From positions 59,583 to 123,582 of the forward strand of contig NZ_PJRO01000018.1 of the NCBI RefSeq assembly GCF_002858745.1: a DNA stretch of 64,000 nucleotides, read 5' to 3'. Numbering within the stretch: the stretch's first letter is position 1; every line of letters starts with the position of its first letter. The notes under the pieces are model-generated. The model saw only the letters and a list, made by a program, of their open reading frames with translations. It searched no databases and had not been told where the DNA came from. Shown in pieces: positions 35,943 through 44,284 of this stretch. Position numbers and translations under genes: made by a program. The stretch is from Mesorhizobium loti (lineage in GTDB: Bacteria > Pseudomonadota > Alphaproteobacteria > Rhizobiales > Rhizobiaceae).

Positions 35943-36438
35943 GGAGCGGGGTTGTGGCGGGCCTATTCGCTGAGTCTGACTTGCCAAGCTCCATTGCTGA
36001 CACATTTCGAGCCTACGAAAGGCCCCGCTGGACGGCCGCCGGGCGAGGTTAAACCGCTGTGGATGTTACATAACGAAGGCCTGAAATGAACCGTGATCAG
36101 GTTCCTATTGCGGTGCAGCATGGCGGAACCTAATTTGCGGCCGTCTTGGTGAGCGGCAGGGGCGAGCAAAGGCAGACGCGTGCGGGAATCCAATGGGATT
36201 ACCGCCGTGACTGGTTCCGATTGGAGTACGGCTTGGTACCGGCGGACATCGCTCCCGCGGCGCTAGAAGTGTCGCGAAAACCCGTTCGCTTTGCAGCGAT
36301 GAGCATGGTTCTGTCCGCTGGCGCGGAGAGCGATCGCGATGAACAGGCAATCCGCTCCAGCTTTTTGTCTTGTCGCATGATCCTTGTCCGAAAAGTCTGC
36401 AACTTTTCGGGATCATGCCGTGGAGCCAGCGTCGCCGC
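35943..36438. other. Gene-free interval before the glycan module
   Basis: About 500 bases without a supportable gene between the amidase and the flippase. The right part (from about 36290) is repeat-derived. The left part has no strong terminator; a GGCC-rich imperfect hairpin near 36020 may end the amidase transcript. The flippase promoter must lie here, but I could not place it. Confidence 0.4.
36352..36418 (+). repeat. RIME-like palindromic element before the flippase
   Basis: GCATGATCC...CCGAAAAGT (from 36375) and ACTTTTCGGGATCATGC (to 36418) pair as an imperfect palindrome with a 4-base insertion in one arm and CTGCA as loop. The preceding CGCTCCAGCTTTTTGTCTTG is also repeat-like. An ATG inside the right arm (36415) is in frame with the flippase but is probably not its start. 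Confidence 0.65.
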
Positions 36439-37923
36439 ATGAGCAGCATCACGGGACGCCTCGTCAAGGGAAGCATGTGGCTCAGCCTGTCCAGGGCGAT
36501 CGTCAATGGATTGGCGACGCTCTCGACCTTCGTGCTGGCCTGGTATCTGACCCCGGCCGATTTCGGTCTCGTAGCGCTGGCCACGACGATGCTGCTGATC
36601 GTCGACACGGTCACCCAGATTTCGCTTTCCGAAGCGCTGATCCGCCACAAGGCGCCGGATGAATCGCATTTCAGCGCAGCCTGGACGCTGAATGCCTCGC
36701 GCGGATTGCTGCTTGGCTTGCTGTTCGCGGGTTTCGCCTATCCGGCAGCGCTCCTGTTTGACGAGCCGCGGCTTACAGGCGTTATGCTGGCATTGGGCGT
36801 CAGCATCCTGTTGGGCGGGCTCATCAATCCGCGCCGGATCATGCTGCAGCGCGACCTGATCTTCTGGCAGGAGTTCGTGCTCGCGGTCTCGCAGAAGCTT
36901 ACGGGCTTCGTCGCGGCAGTAGCGATCGCCATCATCTATCACAGCTATTGGGCGCTGGTGATCGGCACGCTGGTAAGCCAGGCCACCAATGTGGTGGTTT
37001 CCTACATGGTGCTGCCCTTCCGGCCCAGGATCACGTTCCAGCACATGAAGGAGTTCTTCTCCTTCTCGGCCTGGCTTACCGCGGGCCAGATCGTGAATAC
37101 GCTCAACTGGCGCTTCGACTACCTGCTTGTCGGCAAGATGCTCGGCGGCTCTGCGCTCGGCTACTATTCGCTGGGCAGCAATCTCGCGATGATGCCGACG
37201 CGTGAGGCTACCATGCCGCTCACGCAGACGATCTATCCCGGCTTCGCCAGCATTCGCCATGATCCGGCGCGTCTCGCTGCCGCCTATCAGCGCGTGCAGG
37301 CACTGGTGGCGGCGATCGCGCTTCCTGCCGGCATCGGTGTCGCGGTGATCGCGGACCCACTGGTCCGGCTGACATTGGGCGAAAAATGGGCACCGGTGAT
37401 TTTCATCATCCAGGCGCTTGCGTCCGTCTTCGCTTTGCAGACCTTGGGTTCGCTGGTGCAGCCACTCGGCATGGCCAAGGGCGAGACGCGGCTTTTGTTC
37501 ATCCGCGATACCCAGATGCTGCTGGTGCGTGTGCCGGTGATGGTGATCGGGCTGGTCATGGCCGGCCTGCCGGGCGTGATTCTCGGCCGTGTGTTCACCG
37601 GCCTGTTCAGCGCGCTGGTCAACATGATCCTGGTGCGCCGTTTCATCGGCGTCAGCGTCTCGAAGCAGCTTTGGGCGAATGTTCGGGCACTTGCCAGCAT
37701 CGCGCTGATGGCTGCCGGCGTCGCGGTGGCGTCACACTACCTGGACTACACAACCGACAAGATCGAACTCGCCAAGCAACTGGCGATCCTGGTGAGCCTT
37801 GGAGGCTTTTTGTACTGCGCTTCCACCTTCCTGCTCTGGATCCTGATGCGACGGCCCGAGGGGCCGGAAACGGAGATCCAGAAAATCCTAGGCAAAATCT
37901 ATTCGAAAGTCCGCCCCGCCTGA
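36439..37923 (+). CDS. Polysaccharide flippase (Wzx/MOP superfamily)
   Basis: A 494-residue membrane protein with about 12-14 hydrophobic helices, of the polysaccharide transporter (RfbX/Wzx-like) family that flips lipid-linked oligosaccharides across the inner membrane. It opens GRLVKGSMWLSLSRAIVNG, includes the family-typical WYLTPADFGLVALA and NWRFDYLLVGKMLGGSALGYYS (described here as landmarks), and ends in a basic tail. ATGs at 36415 and 36439 are in frame; 36415 lies inside a repeat, so I chose 36439. It leads the flippase-pyruvyltransferase-glycosyltransferase-CapA module. Confidence 0.88.
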   Translation: MSSITGRLVKGSMWLSLSRAIVNGLATLSTFVLAWYLTPADFGLVALATTMLLIVDTVTQISLSEALIRHKAPDESHFSAAWTLNASRGLLLGLLFAGFAYPAALLFDEPRLTGVMLALGVSILLGGLINPRRIMLQRDLIFWQEFVLAVSQKLTGFVAAVAIAIIYHSYWALVIGTLVSQATNVVVSYMVLPFRPRITFQHMKEFFSFSAWLTAGQIVNTLNWRFDYLLVGKMLGGSALGYYSLGSNLAMMPTREATMPLTQTIYPGFASIRHDPARLAAAYQRVQALVAAIALPAGIGVAVIADPLVRLTLGEKWAPVIFIIQALASVFALQTLGSLVQPLGMAKGETRLLFIRDTQMLLVRVPVMVIGLVMAGLPGVILGRVFTGLFSALVNMILVRRFIGVSVSKQLWANVRALASIALMAAGVAVASHYLDYTTDKIELAKQLAILVSLGGFLYCASTFLLWILMRRPEGPETEIQKILGKIYSKVRPA

Positions 37924-37974
37924 CGACACGCGGCGACGGCGTGCGGCCGTCCAACAAGCCAGATGGAGACATCC

Positions 37975-38979
37975 ATGACACCGAAATCAAATCTGGTCCT
38001 GATCAATGAATTGCAGGACAGGATCCATGACTGCCTCAAGGACTATCTGTCGGTCGACGAGCCAATGGCGATCCTCGACTTTCCGGACATCCGCAACTGT
38101 GGCGATTCCGCGATCTGGCTGGGGGAGATGGCCTATCTGAAGGACCGCTACGGCAAGCGGCCGGCCTATGTCTCGCGCATCGACGATTTTTCCGCGGAGG
38201 AGCTGGAACAGGCGATGCCGAGCGGACCGATCTTCATCCATGGCGGCGGCAATTTCGGCGACATCTGGGTCGCGCACCAGGATTTCCGCGAGCGGATACT
38301 CGAGCGTTTTCCGAACCGCCAGATCATCCAGTTTCCGCAATCGATCCACTATGTGTCGCCCAAGCGCATCGAGGAAAGCGCGCGCGCCATCGCGCGTCAC
38401 AAGAACTTCGTGCTTCTGGTGCGCGACGAGGAATCGAAGGAATTCGCCGAGAAGCACTTCGACTGCCAGGTGCGCCTGTGCCCTGACATGGCTTTCGCCA
38501 TCGGCGCCATCAAACCGGCCGCGGCCGAGTTTCCGGTTCTCGCCATGCTGCGGTCGGACAAGGAAAAGGCGGGCGATCTCGATCTGGCCGCCTATGGCGA
38601 TATTCCGGTCGAAGACTGGACGAACGAATCCGCCCGCAGCGTGCGCGTCTCCAAGGCGATCGGCGCCGCATCCGGCTTGCTGACGCTGAAGACTGGCGAG
38701 GTGAGGCTGCGCAAGTTGGACGCTGCGGCGCACAACCGCTTCCAGCGTGGCATCCGCCAGATCGCGCGCGGGCAGGCCATCGTCACCGATCGTCTGCATG
38801 TTCATATCTGCTCGCTGCTGATCGGCCGCCCGCACGCCGTGCTGGACAACAGTTATGGCAAGGTTCGGCGTTTCATGAACGCTTTTTCGGGCGGAACCGA
38901 TCTCTCCTACAAGGCAACGTCGCTCGACGATGGCATTGCCTGGGCGCGTGGCCAGGCAGGACAGAGGATCGCCGCATGA
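37975..38979 (+). CDS. Polysaccharide pyruvyl transferase-family protein (ExoV-like)
   Basis: A 334-residue GT-B-like pyruvyltransferase-family protein. Family marks are DIRNCGDSAIWLGEMAYL, FIHGGGNFGDIW, QFPQSIHY and the C-terminal TDRLHVHICSLLIGRPH...DNSYGKVRRF. Members such as ExoV and CsaB add ketal pyruvate from phosphoenolpyruvate to glycans. Two ATGs are in frame; GGAG lies six bases before the second (37975), which I used. It begins 51 bases after the flippase. Confidence 0.87.
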   Translation: MTPKSNLVLINELQDRIHDCLKDYLSVDEPMAILDFPDIRNCGDSAIWLGEMAYLKDRYGKRPAYVSRIDDFSAEELEQAMPSGPIFIHGGGNFGDIWVAHQDFRERILERFPNRQIIQFPQSIHYVSPKRIEESARAIARHKNFVLLVRDEESKEFAEKHFDCQVRLCPDMAFAIGAIKPAAAEFPVLAMLRSDKEKAGDLDLAAYGDIPVEDWTNESARSVRVSKAIGAASGLLTLKTGEVRLRKLDAAAHNRFQRGIRQIARGQAIVTDRLHVHICSLLIGRPHAVLDNSYGKVRRFMNAFSGGTDLSYKATSLDDGIAWARGQAGQRIAA

Positions 38980-39016
38980 GGTCGCAGGTGTCGGAGAGCC
39001 ATGGAGGCAAGCTGCG

Positions 39017-39826
39017 ATGAGCCTCGTTACCTTCATCATCCCTGTTCGCCACCAGGACAATGCCCGTGACTGGGCGCTGCTCAAGGCAAACCTTACCCAG
39101 ACCGTCGCTTCGATTTCGAACCAGACCAGTGGTGATTGGCAAGGCATCATCGTGGCCAACGAAGGCGCGGACCTGCCTGAGCTGCCGCAAGGTTTCAGCG
39201 TCGTGCGTGTGACATTCCCGCCGAACGTCCTGCACGAGATCGACAAGGCCAATGTCGAGGATGTCTATGATGCCTTCCGTGCCGACAAGGGGCGACGTGT
39301 GCTGATGGGCATGCTGGCCGCGCGCGACAGCGATTTCTTCATGATCGTCGACGACGACGATTTCGTCAGCGCCCGCATCGTTGAACACGTGGCTGAAAAC
39401 CAGGGCGCCAACGGGTGGACGATCGACAAGGGTTACATCTGGGACGACGGCGGCAAGATCCTGCTGGGTTATGACGACTTCAGCCATCTGTGCGGAACCT
39501 CGCTCATCATCCGCACTGCTCTCTATGACCTGCCGGAGCGTTTCGAGGATGCTTCGCTGGACTGGATTAAGTCGATGCTGGGCAGCCATGTCCGCATCGC
39601 CGACATCCTGGCCAGGAACGGCACGCCGCTGGCGCCGCTGCCGTTCCGTGGCGCGGTCTATCGTGTCGGCCACGCCGGCTCGCACAGCAAGGCCCCAAGC
39701 CTGCTGGTCAAGTACTTCCTGAGCTGGGAAGCGCTGAAGCGACCACGGCGCCTGCTGCGCAATATGGGCAAGCTTCGGCTGGTCGACGATGGCGCAAGGC
39801 GGGAGTTCTTCGGCCGGGCCGCGTAG
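39017..39826 (+). CDS. GT-A-fold glycosyltransferase (GT2-like)
   Basis: A 269-residue glycosyltransferase-like protein: VTFIIPVRHQDNARDW is a GT2-type N-terminus, and FFMIVDDDDFVS carries the metal/nucleotide-sugar DxD region, here four Asp in a row. WTIDKGYIWDDGGKIL, CGTSLIIRTALYDLP and a C-terminal basic SWEALKRPRRLLRNMGKL segment follow. The start at 39017 follows the pyruvyltransferase by 37 bases; a longer in-frame extension would overlap that gene. Sugar donor and acceptor unknown. Confidence 0.82.
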   Translation: MSLVTFIIPVRHQDNARDWALLKANLTQTVASISNQTSGDWQGIIVANEGADLPELPQGFSVVRVTFPPNVLHEIDKANVEDVYDAFRADKGRRVLMGMLAARDSDFFMIVDDDDFVSARIVEHVAENQGANGWTIDKGYIWDDGGKILLGYDDFSHLCGTSLIIRTALYDLPERFEDASLDWIKSMLGSHVRIADILARNGTPLAPLPFRGAVYRVGHAGSHSKAPSLLVKYFLSWEALKRPRRLLRNMGKLRLVDDGARREFFGRAA

Positions 39827-39908
39827 CGCTCTCGCCCGACTTCGCGAAGCGCTACTTCACCCGTTGCGGGCGAGTGTATAAACCGGGGCAAACAAACCTG
39901 GGCCGTGC

Positions 39909-40958
39909 GTGTCGAACTATCCGCTTTCCTACAAGCTTTCCTGGCTGCCGCGCTTCCTGAAGCCGTCGCTCGACGGCAGTGCGAAGGATTTCGGGCCGGC
40001 GGGAGCGGAGTTGATAGCACCCCGACCAGCCAGGACCGTGCGGCTCGCCTTCATCGGCGATATCTCGGCAGTCGCCTCCAGGCAGGCGCCGATATGCAAT
40101 CCCGTGCTGAAGGCACTGCTCGGTTCCGCCGATCTGGTGATCGGTAATTGCGAAAGCCCGATCGTCGAGCGCGTACGGGCGAAGCTCGGCACATGGATCG
40201 GTACGCACCATGCCATGGAAGAGGCTTTCCTCGTCGATGCGCTGGTCGCGGTCGGCATTCCGCGCGAGAGGCTGGTGCTGTCGCTCGCCAACAACCACAT
40301 GCTCGACCAGGGTGTCGAGGGTTTCGACGAGACGGTTGGTGTGCTGCAGCGCCTCGGCATCCAAACCATCGGCACGGCAGAAAGCGGTTCCGTGCAGCGG
40401 TTGAATGCTGGCGGCCTCACCATGGGTTTTGCTGCTTTCACTGTATGGCGCAATGCCGCCGAGGTGCTGTTTTCAGGTCGTGTGTCGACGGAGAGTGATC
40501 CCGCGCGCTGGCCGGCCGGTAGCCTGTCGGAAGCCGACCTGTTCTGTGCGGTGCCACACTGGGGCTGGGAATTCCGGCATTTTCCGCGACCCGAAACGGC
40601 AGCACAGGCTCGAAGGCTAGTCGAACACGGCTTCGGTCTGATCGTCGGGCATCACGCGCATGTCCTGCAGCCGGTAGGCCTCATTGGACCGGTGCCGATC
40701 GCCTATGGACTGGGCGATTTCCTCGGCACGGCGCTGGCTCGCCAGCCCTGGCCCGGGCGCATCGGTGGGATCTTTACCGTAGACGTGAGCGTCGAACCGG
40801 AGAGCCTCGGCAAGGTCGCAGCCTATCGGATGCATCCCTTCATGCGGCTGCGCGAGAGTGGGCGCGAGCGACTGGTGCCAGTGACAGATCTTGCGTGGCC
40901 GCTGCGCGGACGTGTCGAAGCGCGGTTGGCGAAGGTGCTGGGAATTCCTCAGCCATAG
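39909..40958 (+). CDS. CapA-family metallophosphatase-like protein
   Basis: A 349-residue protein of the CapA/PgsA family (poly-gamma-glutamate or capsule-associated), with the calcineurin-like motif set FIGDIS, GNCESP, SLANNHMLDQGVEGF, PHWGWEF, GHHAHVLQP and AYGLGDF. It starts at a GTG. No signal peptide is evident. No pgsB/pgsC ligase gene is present, so a role on the adjacent glycan is more likely than polyglutamate synthesis; that is inference. Its last 10 bases overlap the convergent SemiSWEET gene. Confidence 0.87.
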   Translation: MSNYPLSYKLSWLPRFLKPSLDGSAKDFGPAGAELIAPRPARTVRLAFIGDISAVASRQAPICNPVLKALLGSADLVIGNCESPIVERVRAKLGTWIGTHHAMEEAFLVDALVAVGIPRERLVLSLANNHMLDQGVEGFDETVGVLQRLGIQTIGTAESGSVQRLNAGGLTMGFAAFTVWRNAAEVLFSGRVSTESDPARWPAGSLSEADLFCAVPHWGWEFRHFPRPETAAQARRLVEHGFGLIVGHHAHVLQPVGLIGPVPIAYGLGDFLGTALARQPWPGRIGGIFTVDVSVEPESLGKVAAYRMHPFMRLRESGRERLVPVTDLAWPLRGRVEARLAKVLGIPQP

Positions 40959-41206
40959 CGCAATTTCATGGCAACGATGGCGGCAACCAGCATGAAGGTG
41001 AAGCCATTGGCGAGGATGACCGGCCAGGAGCCGATCAAGATGCCATAGAGCGCCCACAGCAGGATGCCGAACGCGAGGACGCCGGTGGTGACGAGCGAGA
41101 TGTCGCCGGCGCGGCGTTCGCGGGCGATCTTGGCGACTTGCGGAATCCAGCCAACCGTCGTGATGAAGGCAGCGACCGCACCGATAATTTCGATCGAGGG
41201 ATGCAA
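40949..41206 (-). CDS. SemiSWEET (MtN3/PQ-loop) sugar transporter
   Basis: An 85-residue, three-helix half-transporter that works as a dimer to pass sugars across the inner membrane. The PQ-loop GWIPQVAKIARERRAGDIS and conserved helix 2-3 region LWALYGILIGSWPVILANGFT are clear, the latter with the ligand-contact Asn. The only reasonable start is a TTG at 41206. It converges on and overlaps the CapA gene by 10 bases. Confidence 0.9.
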   Translation of the reverse strand: MHPSIEIIGAVAAFITTVGWIPQVAKIARERRAGDISLVTTGVLAFGILLWALYGILIGSWPVILANGFTFMLVAAIVAMKLRYG

Positions 41207-41576
41207 GACGGAAACTCTCAGAAAGATCGGCCGGGACGCCGATTGAACCGGTCCAATATGCCAGAATGCGCGATTCTTGGGAAGAGAGGCGCGAACTGGA
41301 CCAAAGAAGAATTGGGCTCACCGGAGAGCGGCGAAGTAAAAATGTCCCGTGTGTGTGATTTTTGCCCTAACCAGCTGAAGGAGAACGAAAAACGGCGTTT
41401 TTCTACCAAGGCAAAACGCTTTAAGCCTATGATTTCGTTTAGCAAAGTTATTCAATGTGATTTGGTAACGGCGCCTTGGGTTCCTTAATTTCGGATGTCC
41501 CGTCGTTTTCGCAACGCTGCAGCTATCGTGCTGAGCCCGACCGGGACGCTTCCGATCCCAAAAACGGAGCTCTGAC
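41207..41576. promoter_or_regulatory. AT-richer upstream region of the DUF1344 gene with a dyad
   Basis: A gene-free stretch between divergent genes. GAAAAACG (41387-41394) and CGTTTTTC (41396-41403) form a perfect dyad around one G. The 41340-41470 segment is visibly AT-richer than its surroundings. A 49-codon frame (41342-41488) is present but unsupported. The promoter of the DUF1344 gene probably lies here. Confidence 0.4.
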
Positions 41577-41831
41577 ATGAGTAAAATCAAGATGCTTATC
41601 GCGACTGCTTCCGTCGCCCTGTTTGCGCTGGCCGGCTCGGCCTACGCCGCGATTGTGCAAGGTACGATCAAATCGATCGACCCGGATACCAAGTCGTTCA
41701 CCCTCGATGATGGCAAGATCTATCAGCTTCCGGCCGAGTCGACGGTCGACAAACTTCAGGTCGGCATCAAGGTGGCGGTGACCGTCGACGACAAGACCGG
41801 CATTGTCACATCAATCGTCAAATCATCCTGA
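41577..41831 (+). CDS. DUF1344-family exported small protein
   Basis: An 84-residue protein with signal peptide MSKIKMLIATASVALFALAGSAYA and a single small beta-rich domain, GTIKSIDPDTKSFTLDDGKIYQLP followed by VGIKVAVTVDD, the DUF1344 pattern, given as landmarks. It is periplasmic by prediction and OB-like in appearance. Function unknown; the family is common in Hyphomicrobiales. A terminator lies 47 bases after the stop. Confidence 0.85.
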   Translation: MSKIKMLIATASVALFALAGSAYAAIVQGTIKSIDPDTKSFTLDDGKIYQLPAESTVDKLQVGIKVAVTVDDKTGIVTSIVKSS

Positions 41832-41877
41832 GCTCAGGGCGAAAGGCGCCTCTTTCCCAGCTTCCATACCATTCAGA

Positions 41878-41903
41878 GAAAGCCGGCCGGCAGGGCGGCT
41901 TTC
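41878..41903 (+). terminator. Terminator after the DUF1344 gene
   Basis: GAAAGCCG (41878-41885) and CGGCTTTC (41896-41903) make a perfect 8-bp stem with a 10-base GC-rich loop, followed by ATAC rather than a long T-run. Plausible intrinsic terminator. Confidence 0.55.
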
Positions 41904-41990
41904 ATACGTCAGCGAGGTTGCGGACCATGCCGTCGCGGGTATGGTCTTTATAAAAGGCCCGCGCTATCGGTTGGAAAACGAGGGGGCGAC

Positions 41991-43628
41991 ATGGCCGAGC
42001 AAGGCATGGGAAATCGTCAAAGCGGCTGGCGACCCACCCGACGATTGTTGCTCGGCGCGGCGGTGGTTGGCGGCGCCGTTTTGTGGGGTGGCAATACGGT
42101 GGCGCGACTGATGCGCAACCCTTCCTCTGCGAAGGATGCCGGGCGCATCGCGGACGTGGATGGTCGCGATTTGCCTCTCAAGCCGCTGGAAAATGCGCCG
42201 GCCCATGATGCAAGCCTGACCTGGCTGAGCAAAGGCGGAACGGTGAACGATGCCAGCGGGCTTTCGCGCACCCCCGTTTACGGCATGGTCGAGGTTAGCA
42301 GTGAAAAGGATATTGCAAACGCTCTGACCTTTGCGCGCGCCAATGGCCTGAAGGTTTCTATGGCCGCAGTGCGGCACTCGATGGGCGGGCATGCCTTCGA
42401 CGACAATGCGCTGGTCCTCGACATGCGCAAGTTCAACGCGGTCTCGGTCAACGCTGCGGCGAAGACGATGACGGTACAGCCTGGTGCCACCTGGCACGAC
42501 ATCCAGGACATCCTGCATCCGCGTTTTGCGGTGAAGGCGATGCAATCGACCGATATCTTTTCCGTCGGCGGCTCGTTGTCGGTCAATGCACATGGCATGG
42601 ACCATCAGGCCGGCTCGGTGGCCGGTTCCATTCGGTCGCTGCGTGTCATGCTGGCCGATGGTTCGGTGCTGACGTGTTCGACAGGCGAAAATGCCGACCT
42701 GTTTCGCCATGTCGTCGGTGGCTATGGGCTGTTCGGTGTGGTGCTGGAGGCGACGCTCGATATCGTCGACAACGCCGTCTACCGCACGACCCGCGAAATC
42801 ATAAAATCGGAGGAATTTCCGAGGTTTTTCAATGAAGTTCTGGAACCAAACCGTGAGATCGGCCTGTTCTACGGGCACCTTTCGACGGCGCCGGGAAACT
42901 TCCTCGAAGACATGATCGTCTATCGCTACGAGAAGGTGGCTGAGCAGCCGCCCAGTGACCAGCCACCGATCGGCGAACCCGGCGCGATCGGTGTCAAGCG
43001 CCTGATCATGAACCTGGCGAAATGGGGTGCTCCGTTCCAGGAACTGAAATGGTTCACCGAAAAGACGCTGGAACCACGCTTCGAAAGCTGCACGGTGGCG
43101 CGGACAGCGGCGATGGGAGAGGGCGAGGCCTGTCTGGTGACCCGTAACAACCCGATGCACGATTCCGTGCCATATCTCTTCAACGATCTGGCTGGAGAAA
43201 CCGACATCCTGCACGAATATTTCGTGCCGCGCGCTGCCTACAACACCTACATCGGCGAGGTGCGCGCGATCCTGCGCAACCAGCCCTTGCCGGTGCTGAA
43301 CGCCTCGGTGCGGGTGGTGCACAAGGAAGACATCGCGCTGAACTATGCGCCCGAACCCGCTTTCTCCCTGGTGCTTTATATCAACCAGCCGACGTCGAAG
43401 GATGGCAACGCGCAAATGCGGCAATTGACGCGTGCACTGATCGACGTGACCACGCAACATGGCGGTCGTTTCTTTCTGCCTTACCAGTTGCACTACACCA
43501 GCGCCCAGTTGCTGGTATCCTATCCGGAGCTGCCGCTCTTTCTGGCGCGCAAGCGCAGCTACGATCCCGATGAGCTGTTTTCTTCGACTTTCTACCGGGC
43601 TTTGAGGGCGCTCAGCCCCACCACGTGA
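41991..43628 (+). CDS. FAD-linked oxidase (PCMH-type) with Tat-like N-terminus
   Basis: A 545-residue flavoprotein of the vanillyl-alcohol-oxidase/FAD_binding_4 type. Residues 15-36 read RPTRRLLLGAAVVGGAVLWG, a twin-arginine, hydrophobic signal or anchor, so it probably acts at the periplasmic face. The PCMH FAD domain spans about 90-270: VAAVRHSMGGHAFDDN-like, VQPGATWHDIQDIL, SVGGSLSVNAHG and GGYGLFGVVLEATL. Substrate not identifiable; relatives include aldonolactone and sugar oxidases. The next gene encodes an exported protein and starts 17 bases later. Confidence 0.85.
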   Translation: MAEQGMGNRQSGWRPTRRLLLGAAVVGGAVLWGGNTVARLMRNPSSAKDAGRIADVDGRDLPLKPLENAPAHDASLTWLSKGGTVNDASGLSRTPVYGMVEVSSEKDIANALTFARANGLKVSMAAVRHSMGGHAFDDNALVLDMRKFNAVSVNAAAKTMTVQPGATWHDIQDILHPRFAVKAMQSTDIFSVGGSLSVNAHGMDHQAGSVAGSIRSLRVMLADGSVLTCSTGENADLFRHVVGGYGLFGVVLEATLDIVDNAVYRTTREIIKSEEFPRFFNEVLEPNREIGLFYGHLSTAPGNFLEDMIVYRYEKVAEQPPSDQPPIGEPGAIGVKRLIMNLAKWGAPFQELKWFTEKTLEPRFESCTVARTAAMGEGEACLVTRNNPMHDSVPYLFNDLAGETDILHEYFVPRAAYNTYIGEVRAILRNQPLPVLNASVRVVHKEDIALNYAPEPAFSLVLYINQPTSKDGNAQMRQLTRALIDVTTQHGGRFFLPYQLHYTSAQLLVSYPELPLFLARKRSYDPDELFSSTFYRALRALSPTT

Positions 43629-43645
43629 TGCAGCGGAGAGCTAGG

Positions 43646-44278
43646 ATGCGATACGGCACGACGATAGTGGTTCTCGTTTCTGTCATGCTTGTTTCCGCGC
43701 CTGCGTTTTCTGAAGACCTCAAGGCCTACAAACTCACAGTCGACGGCGTCTCCGTCGACATCGATCCGGGCGAAGATGCGACCCTGACTTTGCCGAACGG
43801 CGACAAGGCGCGTGTCAGGCTGGAACGCAATGCATTCGCGACCTTCAGTGGCGGCAGCTTCTCCTTCGTGCATCCGAGCGGGGTGACGGTGACGAAGACC
43901 AACCTCTCCAAGGGGATCGACCAGCATCTGATGGCATCGGCGGTCGGCTCGATGGTTATCGTCCAAGAATACTCCGATATGAACCCGGTGATGCTCAACC
44001 AGCTCATGCTACAGGAAATCACCAAGGAGTCGGTGCGCGCGGGCGGTAAGCTTACGCAAAAAGCCGGTTCGCGAAAGCTGGCCGACGGCAAGGTGCTGAC
44101 GGGGTTGACGGCAACGGTGAAGACCCGCACCGACCGGGTCGCCTACGAAGTGATGAGCTACGGAACCACCGACCAGGGGGTGATCGTGATCACCAGTCTG
44201 GATGACGATAATGCCGGAGCTGACAGGCCGATGATCGACCAGTTCTGGCAAAGCCTGAAGCTTCGCATGGGCGAGTAG
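43646..44278 (+). CDS. Exported protein of unknown function (210 aa)
   Basis: I do not recognise this family. It has a clear signal peptide (RYGTTIVVLVSVMLVSAPAFS, cut before EDLKAY), then an all-beta-looking domain: YKLTVDGVSVDIDPGEDATL, GGSFSFVHPSG and a C-terminal YGTTDQGVIVITSLDDDNAG, with no cysteines in the mature part. ATG 43646 follows GGAG; the frame also runs back to a GTG at the stop of the oxidase gene. Cotranscription with the FAD-linked oxidase is likely, so it may be a periplasmic partner. Confidence 0.7.
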   Translation: MRYGTTIVVLVSVMLVSAPAFSEDLKAYKLTVDGVSVDIDPGEDATLTLPNGDKARVRLERNAFATFSGGSFSFVHPSGVTVTKTNLSKGIDQHLMASAVGSMVIVQEYSDMNPVMLNQLMLQEITKESVRAGGKLTQKAGSRKLADGKVLTGLTATVKTRTDRVAYEVMSYGTTDQGVIVITSLDDDNAGADRPMIDQFWQSLKLRMGE

Positions 44279-44284
44279 GCGGTT

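Noticed and set aside
35963..36193. 76-codon minus-strand frame after the amidase
   Set aside because: No ribosome-binding site, no signature, and atypical composition.
36415..36438. Eight extra N-terminal codons for the flippase from an ATG at 36415
   Set aside because: That ATG is part of the palindromic repeat arm; the ATG at 36439 starts the conserved sequence.
36199..37260. Minus-strand frame over the flippase start
   Set aside because: Charged low-complexity product, antisense to clear membrane helices.
37987..39252. Minus-strand frame of 421 codons opposite the pyruvyltransferase
   Set aside because: No signature; the plus-strand product has the HGGGNFGD motif.
41342..41488. 49-codon frame whose first residues (MSRVC) recall ribosomal protein L28
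   Set aside because: Similarity stops after five residues, no ribosome-binding site, and the remainder is unlike L28.
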